DNA of 64,000 bases from positions 124,001-188,000 of the forward strand of contig NZ_JABEPP010000007.1 in assembly GCF_013044135.1 (NCBI RefSeq), read 5' to 3'. This DNA comes from Enterovirga aerilata. GTDB taxonomy: Bacteria; Pseudomonadota; Alphaproteobacteria; Rhizobiales; Beijerinckiaceae. Below the pieces are notes generated by a model that saw only the letters and a list, made by a program, of their open reading frames with translations, did not search any database and was not told the origin of the DNA. Each line of letters begins with the position of its first letter. Position 1 is the stretch's first letter. A program made the translations under genes and the position numbers. This document shows, piece by piece, positions 49,637-58,050 of this stretch.

Positions 49637-52012
49637 ATGGGTGCCGTGATGAACCGGGTAGCTGCGCTGCAGGCGTCACGACTGAGCCGGCTGGCCGCGC
49701 GCCTCTCGCTCATGGCCTATGGCCCGAACGCGCAGGAATCGCGCGATCCCAAGCTCTATCGGGTCCTCGTCCATTCCCTCTTTTCCTCGCCGACCTCGAT
49801 CATCCTGTCGAACGTCGTCGGGGCGGCGATCTCGCTGTTCTGCTGGAAGTCCTCCGGCAACCCGATCTTCCTGCCGATCTTCTGGCTCACGGCGGTGATC
49901 GTCGCGCTGAGGATCGTCACGGTCTGGCGCTACCACGCCGCGATCCGCCGCCGCGAGCAGACGGACGAGGAGATCAGGGCGTGGGATCGCGAGTTCTTCA
50001 TCGGCGCGACCGCGTTCTCGGCCGTCCTCGGCATGATGTGCTTCATCGCGCTCGCCTGGACGGACGACATCCCGTCCCACATCATCACGATCGTGGCGGC
50101 GATCGCCTTCTCGGCCGGCTACGTGGCGCGCAATGCCGGACGGCCGATCTTCGTGATCGTCCAGCTCCTCGCCTTCTGCGCCCCGATGGCGATCGGGCTC
50201 TCGGAAGCGGAGCAGCCCTTCTACTCGGCGATCTCCGGCTTCATCGCCTTCTTCATCATCACGAACATCGCGATCGCGTTCTCGCTGAACCGGAACCTTC
50301 TGGAACTCGCGGCCGCGCGCAAGCGCTCGGAGACGCTCGCGACCTCGCTCCGCAGCAAGAACCTGACCCTCGATTCCGCCCTGAACTCGATGATGCACGG
50401 CCTCGTCATGTTCAACGCGCGGCTCGAGCTCGAACTCGCCAATCTGCGCTTTGCGGAGATGTACCGGCTCGGCGCGGAGGATCTCACGCCCGGCACGCTC
50501 CTCACCCGCATGCTCGACCGGCTGATCGCCGCCCAGGTTCTGGCCCCGGCCGCCGCGCGCGACCTCGGCGAGGTCTGCCGCCGCGCTCTGCGCTCCGGCC
50601 AGACCAACGAGATCGAGATCATGACCGAGCGCGGCCAGATCTTCGTCGTCCATGCGGAGGTGACGGGGGACGGCGGCATCCTCATGGTCACGGAGGACGC
50701 GACCGAGCGGAAGGCCGCGGCCGCGCAGATCGAGCGCCTGGCGCACAGCGATAACCTGACCGGCCTGCCCAACCGCTTCCGCTTCAACCAGGTCCTGAGG
50801 AAGGTCTGCGCAGAGGCGACGGGCGGGCGGGACAAGAGCTTCGCGGTCCTCTACATCGATCTCGACAACTTCAAGAGCATCAACGACTCCCTCGGCCACG
50901 AATGCGGCGACCAGCTCCTGGTGCAGGTCGCCGAGCGGCTGCAGACGGTCCTCTCCCAGGGCGAGCTCGTCGCGCGCTTCGGCGGGGACGAGTTCCTGCT
51001 CCTGTCGCGGCCGAAGCGGCCGGAGGATGCCGTCGCGACCGCCGAGCGCATTCTGGAGGCGATGCGGACGCCGTTCGACCTCGCCGGGCGCACGCTCTAC
51101 GTGACCACGAGCGTGGGCATCGCGCTCATCCCCGAGCACGGGGACGATCCGAGCGACGTCCTGCGCGCGGCCGACATGGCGCTCTACGCGGCCAAGGCAG
51201 CCGGCCGGAACACGGTGGTGATGTTCGAGCCGCAGCTCGCCGAGAATCTCAACACCCGCCGCGAGCTCGAGCAGGATCTGCGCGAGGCCTGCCGCACGGG
51301 CAAGCTCTTCCTCCATTACCAGCCGATCGTGAACCTGCGGTCGCGCCGCGTCGTCTCCTACGAGGCGCTGATGCGCTGGGAGCACCCGACCCGCGGCTTC
51401 GTCCCGCCCTCCGACTTCATCCCGATCGCGGAGCAGACCGGGCTCATCGTCGAGATGGGAGAATGGGCGATTCGCCGCGCCTGCATGGATGCGCGCAACT
51501 GGCCTGCCGACGTCTCGGTGGCCGTCAACGTCTCGGCCTTCCAGTTCAAGAGCACCGCCGGCCTGATCAGCGCGGTGAAGGATGCGCTCCTCATCAGCCG
51601 CCTGCCCGCGAACCGCCTCGAGCTAGAGGTGACCGAATCGCTGCTCATCGAGGACCAGGAGGCATCGCTGGAGGCCATCCAGGCGCTTCATCGGATCGGC
51701 GTGCGCTTCTCGCTCGACGATTTCGGGATCGGCTACTCGTCCCTTGCCTATCTCGCCCGCTATCCGTTCTCGAAGGTGAAGATCGACCGCACCTTCGCCC
51801 AGCACGTCACCTCGGACGGGCCGTCACGCTCCATCATCGAGGTCGTCTGCCAGCTCGCGGACCGGCTCGGGATGCAGGTTGTCGTGGAGGGAATCGAATC
51901 GGAGCAGCAGCGACGGGAGGTCGAGGCGCTCGGCGCCGAGCAGGCCCAAGGCTACCTGTTCGGGAAGCCGCAGCCGGTGGCTCAGCTCGTGCCCCGCCAG
52001 GACGCCGCCTAA
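49637..52012 (+). CDS. Membrane-bound PAS-GGDEF-EAL protein
   Basis: 791 residues. About five or six membrane helices in residues 45-220, a PAS-like domain (LNSMMHGLVMFNARLELELA to 350), GGDEF domain (FGGDEF, Gly449-Phe453 intact) and EAL domain (YEALMRW, Glu576; later DDFGIGYSSLAYLARYPFSK and VKIDRTF). No RxxD I-site precedes the GGDEF loop, so product inhibition is not expected. Could make and break cyclic di-GMP. Lies directly upstream of an RpfF-like gene in the same direction. Confidence 0.93.
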   Translation: MGAVMNRVAALQASRLSRLAARLSLMAYGPNAQESRDPKLYRVLVHSLFSSPTSIILSNVVGAAISLFCWKSSGNPIFLPIFWLTAVIVALRIVTVWRYHAAIRRREQTDEEIRAWDREFFIGATAFSAVLGMMCFIALAWTDDIPSHIITIVAAIAFSAGYVARNAGRPIFVIVQLLAFCAPMAIGLSEAEQPFYSAISGFIAFFIITNIAIAFSLNRNLLELAAARKRSETLATSLRSKNLTLDSALNSMMHGLVMFNARLELELANLRFAEMYRLGAEDLTPGTLLTRMLDRLIAAQVLAPAAARDLGEVCRRALRSGQTNEIEIMTERGQIFVVHAEVTGDGGILMVTEDATERKAAAAQIERLAHSDNLTGLPNRFRFNQVLRKVCAEATGGRDKSFAVLYIDLDNFKSINDSLGHECGDQLLVQVAERLQTVLSQGELVARFGGDEFLLLSRPKRPEDAVATAERILEAMRTPFDLAGRTLYVTTSVGIALIPEHGDDPSDVLRAADMALYAAKAAGRNTVVMFEPQLAENLNTRRELEQDLREACRTGKLFLHYQPIVNLRSRRVVSYEALMRWEHPTRGFVPPSDFIPIAEQTGLIVEMGEWAIRRACMDARNWPADVSVAVNVSAFQFKSTAGLISAVKDALLISRLPANRLELEVTESLLIEDQEASLEAIQALHRIGVRFSLDDFGIGYSSLAYLARYPFSKVKIDRTFAQHVTSDGPSRSIIEVVCQLADRLGMQVVVEGIESEQQRREVEALGAEQAQGYLFGKPQPVAQLVPRQDAA

Positions 52013-52098
52013 AGCCACGCCAAACCTCGTCAGTCTGCACTCGAACGAGGCAGAACACAACATTAACCACTGGGATTAACCTATTCGGAGCAAAGCGG

Positions 52099-52127
52099 TT
52101 TACACTTCGTTAACCCTGCGTTCTACT
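52099..52127 (+). promoter_or_regulatory. Probable promoter of the RpfF-like gene
   Basis: TTTACA (52099-52104), 17 bases, TCTACT (52122-52127). It lies in an AT-rich gap with two GTTAA/TTAAC elements (52073-52080 and 52109-52114). The predicted start point (about 52134) leaves a very short leader to ATG 52138 and 19 bases to ATG 52153. Confidence 0.5.
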
Positions 52128-52137
52128 ACCGACGTGG

Positions 52138-53076
52138 ATGCGGGGTTTGAGGATGTCTGCAGCAGCTTTCAGGACGTCGTCGCTTATTGCGAATGCGCCC
52201 GATGTAATCGGGCAGATTAGCGCGCGGGCCGGCGTGTTGCCCCAGATCAGTCTCGAATACGAGCCGGACATCCTGACGCTGTGGCTGACGCTGCGGCCTG
52301 AGCCGAAGCCGGTATTCACGCTGCCGCTGATCGAGAGCGTCGGCCGCGTCCAGGACGCGATCATGGAGCTGTGGGGCCAGGAAGACGACCGGCCGATCCG
52401 GTACCTCGCGTACCGGTCCTCCGGGTCGATCTTCTCTCTCGGGGGCGATCTCGACTTCTATCTGGACTGTCTCCGTACCAACGACCGGGCGGGCCTGCGG
52501 AACTATGCCGACCAGGCGACGAAGGTCATCCGCCTCAACCGGACCGGCCTCGACGGCGCCGTCATCACGCTCGCGAATGTCCGCGGGAAGGCGATCGGCG
52601 GAGGGATCGACCCCGCCCGGGCCTGCAACGTGATGATCGCCGAGGCGGGGGCGACGTTCTCGTATCCCGAGATCAACTTCAATCACTTCCCGATCTCGGC
52701 CGTGCCCGTCCTGTCCCGTCACACGGGGCCGCTTGAGGCGGAGCGGATCCTCATGTCCGGCCGGGAATATTCGGCCCAGGAGTTCATGGAGAAGGGAGCC
52801 GTCGACGAGGTGGTCGCACCCGGAGCGGGCGAGGACTGGATCCGCAGCTACGCCGCCCGGACGCTGAATTCGCACGGCGCACGGGTCGCGCTCCTGGCCG
52901 CCTTCAATCAGCAGGCGGCCGACAAATACGGCCCGCTCTCCGGCTACGCGCTCGCCTGGACGAACCACATCCTGCGGCTCAAGCCGCTCGAGATATCCAA
53001 GCTGCAGCGCATCGCGGCCGCCCAGGAGCGCATGCTCGGCCGCATGCTCCGTGAGCCCGCGCCGTCGGCCTCCTGA
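52138..53076 (+). CDS. RpfF-like crotonase (DSF-type synthase family)
   Basis: 312 residues, crotonase fold. RpfF-type layout: long N-terminal helix, IRYLAYRSSGSIFSLGGDLD as first oxyanion strand, GKAIGGGIDPARACNVMIAE as second, then SYPEINFNHFPISAVPVLSR. In RpfF the two active Glu are 20 residues apart in GGGFEA and LPEILFN; here they are Asp158 (GGGID) and Glu178 (PEINFN), also 20 apart. So one acid is Asp. It may release a cis-2-unsaturated fatty acid from ACP, or act as a variant hydratase. ATG 52153 is an alternative start with a better ribosome site. Confidence 0.82.
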   Translation: MRGLRMSAAAFRTSSLIANAPDVIGQISARAGVLPQISLEYEPDILTLWLTLRPEPKPVFTLPLIESVGRVQDAIMELWGQEDDRPIRYLAYRSSGSIFSLGGDLDFYLDCLRTNDRAGLRNYADQATKVIRLNRTGLDGAVITLANVRGKAIGGGIDPARACNVMIAEAGATFSYPEINFNHFPISAVPVLSRHTGPLEAERILMSGREYSAQEFMEKGAVDEVVAPGAGEDWIRSYAARTLNSHGARVALLAAFNQQAADKYGPLSGYALAWTNHILRLKPLEISKLQRIAAAQERMLGRMLREPAPSAS

Positions 53077-53104
53077 GGTCGGCGGCCCTCGGCGATCGTG
53101 GGCA

Positions 53105-53135
53105 CGCCCGAGCGGCTCCGGGAACCGCTCGGGCG
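53105..53135 (+). terminator. Terminator of the RpfF-like gene
   Basis: CGCCCGAGCGG - CTCCGGGAA - CCGCTCGGGCG then TCTT. Eleven perfect pairs, 28 bases after the stop. The following 190 bases to the convergent gene hold nothing recognised. Confidence 0.75.
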
Positions 53136-53322
53136 TCTTGACCGCGAGTGCCCGCGGTCGGGGCGAGGCCGTCCGGCAGGCGGGCGCGAGGCCGAGTGGG
53201 AGCCTGTCGCCCGGGTGCTCATGCCCGAGCACCTGTCGGCAGGATTCGGAGGAACCCGGAAGCTCGCTGTCGAGGAATATGTCGGCGCGGTCGGAGCGTG
53301 TCCCACGCGTCACGCCGGATGG

Positions 53323-54228
53323 TCAGGTGCGTCGTAGCTCGACGGGGACCTGCGAGCGGTACCAGTCCAGGATCTCCGCTCCGGTCCACATCACGACGCC
53401 CTCGTGGCCGAGGATGTAATCGTAAAGCTGCTCCAGGTACCTGATCCGGTGCGGCACGCCCGTGAGATACGGGTGGATCGAGATCGCCATGATGCGGGGA
53501 GCCTCGGCTCCCTCGAGGTGGAGCCGGTCGAACTGGTCGCGGCCGCGGCGGAGAATCTCGTCGGAGGGCTGCTGCTGCACGGCCGAGATCACGACGTCGT
53601 TGATCTCGACCGTGTAGGGGACCGACAGGATCTCGCCCGCCCGCGTCCGCAGCGGAACCGGCTGATCGTCCAACACCCAGTCCGCGACGTATTCGATGCC
53701 GGCTTCGGCCAGGAGGTCGAGCGTCTCGTCCGTCTCGGTCAGGCCCGGGCTCTCCCAGCCGCGCGGCGGCCTGCCCGTCAGCTCGCGGATCGCCCCGATC
53801 GTGTCGGCGATCGCGGCCCGCTGGTCCTCGATCCTGTGCATCGGCCGCTGGACGAAGCCGTGGCCCATGAAGTCCCAGCCGGCATCGCGCGCGGCCTCGC
53901 ACGCCTCGCGATAGACATCGCAGGCGCTGCCGTTCACGGCGAAGCTCGCCTTCAGCCCGCGCGACGAGAGCGTCTGCAGGAAGCGCCAGAAGCCGACGCG
54001 CATGCCGTATTCGTGCCAGGCCCAGTTCGGCAGGTCGGGAAGCAGCGGCTGGCCCATGGGCGGCGGCAGCACGGTCCGCGGCATCGGCCCGGACGGGCTC
54101 CACGTTTCCACGTTCACGATCGTCCAGACCGCCACCCGCGCGTCGTTCGGCAGGCGCAGCGGCGGCCGGCGGTGGATCGGCACGTAGTCCAGACGCCTGC
54201 GGATGCTGGCCCCGATCTCCTCCGCCAT
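53323..54228 (-). CDS. Polysaccharide deacetylase family protein (PuuE/allantoinase-like)
   Basis: 301 residues, NodB-like barrel. Seen: DARVAVWTIVNVETWSPSG (motif 1 region), GLKASFAVNGSACDVYREAC, AGWDFMGHGFVQRPMH (metal-site His region) and RIMAISIHPYLTGVPHR near the end. It resembles the PuuE group, which acts on allantoin or related cyclic amides rather than chitin. Its cytoplasmic location and linkage to an amidohydrolase and an importer suggest a catabolic role on a ureide or amide. Runs leftward, downstream of the GntR gene. Confidence 0.82.
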   Translation of the reverse strand: MAEEIGASIRRRLDYVPIHRRPPLRLPNDARVAVWTIVNVETWSPSGPMPRTVLPPPMGQPLLPDLPNWAWHEYGMRVGFWRFLQTLSSRGLKASFAVNGSACDVYREACEAARDAGWDFMGHGFVQRPMHRIEDQRAAIADTIGAIRELTGRPPRGWESPGLTETDETLDLLAEAGIEYVADWVLDDQPVPLRTRAGEILSVPYTVEINDVVISAVQQQPSDEILRRGRDQFDRLHLEGAEAPRIMAISIHPYLTGVPHRIRYLEQLYDYILGHEGVVMWTGAEILDWYRSQVPVELRRT

Positions 54229-54252
54229 GGCTCTCCCTTGGCCTCGATGCTC

Positions 54253-54960
54253 TCAGGCCCGACGCTGCCCGGCTTCCGACCGCTCGGCTAGCCCCTGCAG
54301 GGATGACAAGGCGTTGAGCCGCGCGTTGCGGATGTGGCGCCGCATGCAGCCCTCCGCCGCGTCCGGGTTCCGGCTCACGAGCGCGCCGAGTATCTCCTTG
54401 TGCTCGCCAAACGCGGCCTGGGCGCGCCCGGGCTGCGTGCTGGCGCGCAGCCGGTGCAGCCGCAACTGGTAATAGACCTCGTCGAGAAGGAGCCGCTGCA
54501 GGTGCTCGCAGCGCGCGCCCTTGATGATGGCGAAGTGGAAATCGTCGTCGCCGATCCCCTGATGATAGGCCTCGCCGGCCGAGATGTCGGCCTGGCGCCC
54601 GTGCTGGTCCAGCATGGCGCGCAGGCTGTCGATCTCGGCGGCCGTCATGCTGTCGGCGGCGAGGCGCGCCGCCATGCCTTCCAGCGCCTCCCGCACGAGG
54701 AAGAGCTGCGAGACCTCTTCCGGGCGGAAGTCGATCACCCGGATGCCGATCCGCGGCGTGCGCGTGACCAGCCGGCCCTCGAGGCGCCCGAGCGCCTCGC
54801 GCAAGGGGCCGCGGCTGATCCCGAGCTGGCGGGCGAGCTCCGATTCGGACAGGCGCTGCCCGGGGCTGTAGGCGCCCGACGTGATCACCTGGACGAGCTT
54901 CACGAAGGCTTCCTCGGCGAGCGAGGTGAGGGCGATCGGCTCGATGGCGGTGGCGTTCAT
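54253..54960 (-). CDS. GntR-family regulator (FadR/FCD type)
   Basis: 235 residues from ATG 54960. N-terminal winged helix: AFVKLVQVITSGAYSPGQRL, SESELARQLGISRGPLREAL, RLEGRLVTRTPRIGIRVIDF. C-terminal FCD ligand domain with the metal-type pattern (DDDFHFAIIKGARCEHLQRL, RHIRNARLNALS). Divergent from the catabolic operon and probably its local regulator. Confidence 0.93.
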   Translation of the reverse strand: MNATAIEPIALTSLAEEAFVKLVQVITSGAYSPGQRLSESELARQLGISRGPLREALGRLEGRLVTRTPRIGIRVIDFRPEEVSQLFLVREALEGMAARLAADSMTAAEIDSLRAMLDQHGRQADISAGEAYHQGIGDDDFHFAIIKGARCEHLQRLLLDEVYYQLRLHRLRASTQPGRAQAAFGEHKEILGALVSRNPDAAEGCMRRHIRNARLNALSSLQGLAERSEAGQRRA

Positions 54961-55045
54961 GCGTGGCCCGGCTTGTCGATCCTGCGCCGATATCATGATT
55001 CAACGTCTCGCGATGCCGCCCGGCGAGCGGAGACTTATGCCCTAT

Positions 55046-55055
55046 CTGTCGACAG
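55046..55055. promoter_or_regulatory. Probable GntR operator 1
   Basis: Perfect palindrome CTGTCGACAG in the gap between gntR and the divergent operon. Shares CTGTYGACAGTT with the copy at 55152. Confidence 0.65.
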
Positions 55056-55151
55056 TTGTCTGCCCAGAGAAGGGCCGCTCTGGCGTCGAAATGGGCATTT
55101 TCTGAGGTAGCGCGCCATCGAATGTCGGAGTCCTCGGATTTCTCACCAAAA

Positions 55152-55161
55152 CTGTTGACAG
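55152..55161. promoter_or_regulatory. Probable GntR operator 2
   Basis: CTGTTGACAG, near-palindrome within AACTGTTGACAGTT, 106 bases from copy 1, which is ten helical turns. It covers the -35 of the operon promoter. Confidence 0.65.
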
Positions 55162-55183
55162 TTTGCAGATCAGTCGATGTTAT
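55155..55183 (+). promoter_or_regulatory. Promoter of the catabolic operon
   Basis: TTGACA (55155-55160), 17 bases, TGTTAT (55178-55183). Expected start about 55190, 25 bases before the chosen ATG 55215 of the lyase. The -35 lies inside operator 2. Confidence 0.7.
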
Positions 55184-55214
55184 GCGGCTCAGCTTGGTCG
55201 AGGGCTTGGTCGGG

Positions 55215-56081
55215 ATGCGCAGCACGCGGGTGTTGAAGGAGCTGGTCGCGCGCCGGCAGGCCGTCACCGTCCCGGGCGCGGCGAATGCCATGTTCGCCCG
55301 GGTCATCGAGGATCTCGGCTTCGAGGCGGCCTACATCACCGGGGCCGGCGTCGCGAACATGGCGCTCGGCGTGCCGGATATCGGGCTCACCACGGTGACG
55401 GAGCTCGCCGCGACCACCTCCGCCATCGCCGATGCCGTGTCGCTCCCGATCGTCGTGGATGCCGATACCGGCTTCGGCAATGCCGTGAACATGGTGCGGA
55501 CGGTGCGCCTGCTCGAACGCGCCGGCGCGGCCGGCATTCAGATCGAGGATCAGGTCTTTCCGAAGAAGTGCGGCCACTTCACGGGCAAGGAGGTCGTCCC
55601 CGCCCAGGAGATGGTCCAGAAGATCAAGGCGGCGGTCGACGCGCGGGTCGACGGCGATCTGCAGATCATCGCGCGCACCGATGCGCGTGCGGTGGAGGGC
55701 CTCGACCGTGCGATCGAGCGGGCGCAGGCTTTCGTGGAGGCGGGCGCCGACCTCACCTTCGTCGAGGCGCCGGTCTCGGCCGACGAGCTCGCGCGTATCG
55801 CGCGCGAGGTCCCCGTCCCGCAGGTCGCCAACATCGTCTTCGGCGGCCGGACGCCCGATCCCGGCCGCGAGAAGCTGGCCGAGATGGGCTTCTCCATCGT
55901 GCTCTACGCCAATGCCGCCCTGCAGGCCGCGCTGAAGGCGTCCTACGAGGTGCTCGGCGCGCTGAAGGAGAGGGGCTCTCTCGCTTCGGTCGCCGACCGG
56001 CTCGCCTCCTTCGAGGAGCGCCAGCGCGCGGTCGCCAAGCACGAATGGGACGAACTCGAGTCCCGCTACCGCGCGGCCTGA
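55215..56081 (+). CDS. Isocitrate lyase/PEP mutase family enzyme
   Basis: 288 residues from ATG 55215. TIM-barrel lyase with PIVVDADTGFGNAVNMVR (Mg site) and IQIEDQVFPKKCGHF carrying the catalytic Cys119 in the KKCGH signature. Cleaves C-C bonds in 2-hydroxy/2-methyl di- or tricarboxylates, as in methylisocitrate, dimethylmalate or oxaloacetate forms. ATG 55182 lies in the promoter -10, so 55215 is preferred. First gene of the operon. Confidence 0.9.
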   Translation: MRSTRVLKELVARRQAVTVPGAANAMFARVIEDLGFEAAYITGAGVANMALGVPDIGLTTVTELAATTSAIADAVSLPIVVDADTGFGNAVNMVRTVRLLERAGAAGIQIEDQVFPKKCGHFTGKEVVPAQEMVQKIKAAVDARVDGDLQIIARTDARAVEGLDRAIERAQAFVEAGADLTFVEAPVSADELARIAREVPVPQVANIVFGGRTPDPGREKLAEMGFSIVLYANAALQAALKASYEVLGALKERGSLASVADRLASFEERQRAVAKHEWDELESRYRAA

Positions 56082-56091
56082 GGAGAAGCGC

Positions 56092-56796
56092 ATGAACCCG
56101 CCTGCCCGGCCCGCCTCCCCGAAGCCCTGGGAGGGGATCATCTCCGAGGAGGAGCAGCGCGCCTACAACGCGGCCGGGTTCGGGCGCCAGACCGGCCTCG
56201 GCAAGCGGCCTGCGCTTCTCATCATCGACGTCCAGTACCGCACGACCGGCACCGAGCCGAAGCCGTTCTGGGAAGCGATCAAGGAATATCCGACCTCCTG
56301 CGGCGAGGTCGCCTGGCGGGCGGTCGCCCGCATCCAGCAGCTTCTCGGGCTGTTCCGGGAGCGGGACTGGCCGGTGATGTATCCGCTCGTCGCCCCCAAG
56401 CAGTCCTTCGACCGCGGCCGCCTGTCGGACAAGGTCCCGGCGATCATGAACGTGGCCGCCAAGGGGTACGAATTCCCGCCGGAGATCGCGCCGCGCGAGG
56501 TGGACATCCTCCTGCCCAAGAAGCATCCGAGCGCCTTCTTCGGCACGCCGCTGGCGAGCTACCTGATCAATGCCGGGGCGGATTCGCTCGTGGTCACCGG
56601 ATGCTCGACGAGCGGCTGCGTCCGCGGCAGCGTCGTCGATGCCTTCGCCTACAATTTCCGCGTCCTCGTGCCCCACGATGCGGTCTACGACCGCAGCGCC
56701 ACCTCGCACGCGGTGAACCTCTTCGACATGGCGTCCAAATACGCGGACGTGATGTCGACGGACGAGGCGCTCGAGGCGCTCCGCCAGATCGCCTGA
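56092..56796 (+). CDS. Isochorismatase-family amidohydrolase
   Basis: 234 residues. Cysteine hydrolase with the triad Asp46 (LLIIDVQYR), Lys143/144 (LLPKKHPSAFFGT) and Cys176 (TGCSTSGCVRGSVVDAF). Resembles N-carbamoylsarcosine and maleamate amidohydrolases more than true isochorismatases, which use no Cys for ether hydrolysis. 10 bases after the lyase. Would release ammonia from an amide or N-carbamoyl group. Confidence 0.9.
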   Translation: MNPPARPASPKPWEGIISEEEQRAYNAAGFGRQTGLGKRPALLIIDVQYRTTGTEPKPFWEAIKEYPTSCGEVAWRAVARIQQLLGLFRERDWPVMYPLVAPKQSFDRGRLSDKVPAIMNVAAKGYEFPPEIAPREVDILLPKKHPSAFFGTPLASYLINAGADSLVVTGCSTSGCVRGSVVDAFAYNFRVLVPHDAVYDRSATSHAVNLFDMASKYADVMSTDEALEALRQIA

Positions 56797-56828
56797 GGCA
56801 ACGACAGGTCAACAGCCGGAGAGGGACA

Positions 56829-57989
56829 ATGAAGCAGACACGCTCGTTCACGCGCAGATCGGCGCTCCTGGCCGGCACGGCCGCCCTCGCCCTCGTCGGC
56901 GCCTCCTCCGCGCAGGCTCAGGAGGCTCTGCGCTTCGGCATGGCCATGCCGCTTTCGGGCGGGCAGGCGACCTACGGCCAGGACCAGGTCAAGGCCGCCG
57001 AATGGGCCGTCGCGGAGATCAACCAGAAGGGCGGCGTCAACGGCAAGAAGCTCGAGATGATCGTGCTCGACACGCGCGCCGACCCGCAGGCTGGCATCCA
57101 GGCCGCGAACCGCCTCATCTCCGTCGAGAAGGTCCCGGCCTTCGTGAGCGCCTGGTCGGCCGTCGTGAAGGCGATCGCGCCGGTCGCGAACGACAACAAG
57201 GTCGTGCAGCTCTCGGTCGGAGCGAACTCCGCCGACATCGCGAAGCTCGGCGACTATACCTACACGACCTTCCCGCTCGCCGATGTCGATATCACGGCCG
57301 TCGCCAGATACGCTGCCACGCAGATGGGCAAGAAGAAGGCGGCCGTCATCTACATCAACAACGAGACCGGGACGGTCGCGGCGCAGATCTACCGCGACGT
57401 CTTCACCAAGGCCGGCGGGCAGGTGGTCGCCTACGAGGCCTACGATCCGAAGGCCTCCGACTGGACGGGCCCGCTCCTGAAGGTCCGGGCGGCGCAGCCC
57501 GACATGATCCACATCCAGGGCCTCGTCGCAGACACGCCGCAGGTGATCGCGCAGATGCGCCAGCTCGGCCTGACGCAGCCGGTGTCCTCCTATTCGGCGG
57601 TCTACAATCCGAAGCTCATCGAGCAGCTCGGCAAGGCGGCGGAGGGCGTCATCGCGACCTCGCTCGCGCCCGGCGTCACGGACAGCCCGGCGGTGGCGGC
57701 CTATGTCGAGCGCTGGAAGAAGGAGGTCGGGCGCGAGCCGAACGGCCTGCCCTATACGCAGTACCTCTACGACGCCCCGTACATCGTGGCGGCCGTGTAC
57801 AAGTCGATGGACGACAAGAAGCTGCCGATGACCGGCGAGAATTTCCGCAAGGAGATGCTGGCCATGCGCAGCTTCGACCTGCCGCTCACCGGGAAACTCA
57901 CCATCAACGACGACCATACCGTCAACAAGCCCGTCTACCTGATGGAGGTGAAGGACGGGAAATGGACGCAGAAGGCGGTCGTGAACTGA
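56829..57989 (+). CDS. Branched-chain/amide-type ABC substrate-binding protein
   Basis: 386 residues. Tat-like signal (FTRRSALLAGTAALALVGAS, ending SSAQAQ). Type I periplasmic fold: LRFGMAMPLSGGQATYGQD, LDTRADPQAGIQAANRLI, VPAFVSAWSAVVKAIAP. Matches the LivJ/amide-urea binding group. Captures the substrate of this locus; specificity unknown. Confidence 0.93.
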   Translation: MKQTRSFTRRSALLAGTAALALVGASSAQAQEALRFGMAMPLSGGQATYGQDQVKAAEWAVAEINQKGGVNGKKLEMIVLDTRADPQAGIQAANRLISVEKVPAFVSAWSAVVKAIAPVANDNKVVQLSVGANSADIAKLGDYTYTTFPLADVDITAVARYAATQMGKKKAAVIYINNETGTVAAQIYRDVFTKAGGQVVAYEAYDPKASDWTGPLLKVRAAQPDMIHIQGLVADTPQVIAQMRQLGLTQPVSSYSAVYNPKLIEQLGKAAEGVIATSLAPGVTDSPAVAAYVERWKKEVGREPNGLPYTQYLYDAPYIVAAVYKSMDDKKLPMTGENFRKEMLAMRSFDLPLTGKLTINDDHTVNKPVYLMEVKDGKWTQKAVVN

Positions 57990-58050
57990 GCCTGTTCCCA
58001 ACCCTGGTGGCGGCTCTGCCGGCACCGCTCCGAGCAGCTCAGGGCGAGCG

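Noticed and set aside
53219-55306. A 695-codon minus-strand frame covering the deacetylase and gntR genes
   Set aside because: It is out of frame with both clear genes and made of Ala/Arg/Gly/Pro-rich sequence; a shadow frame.
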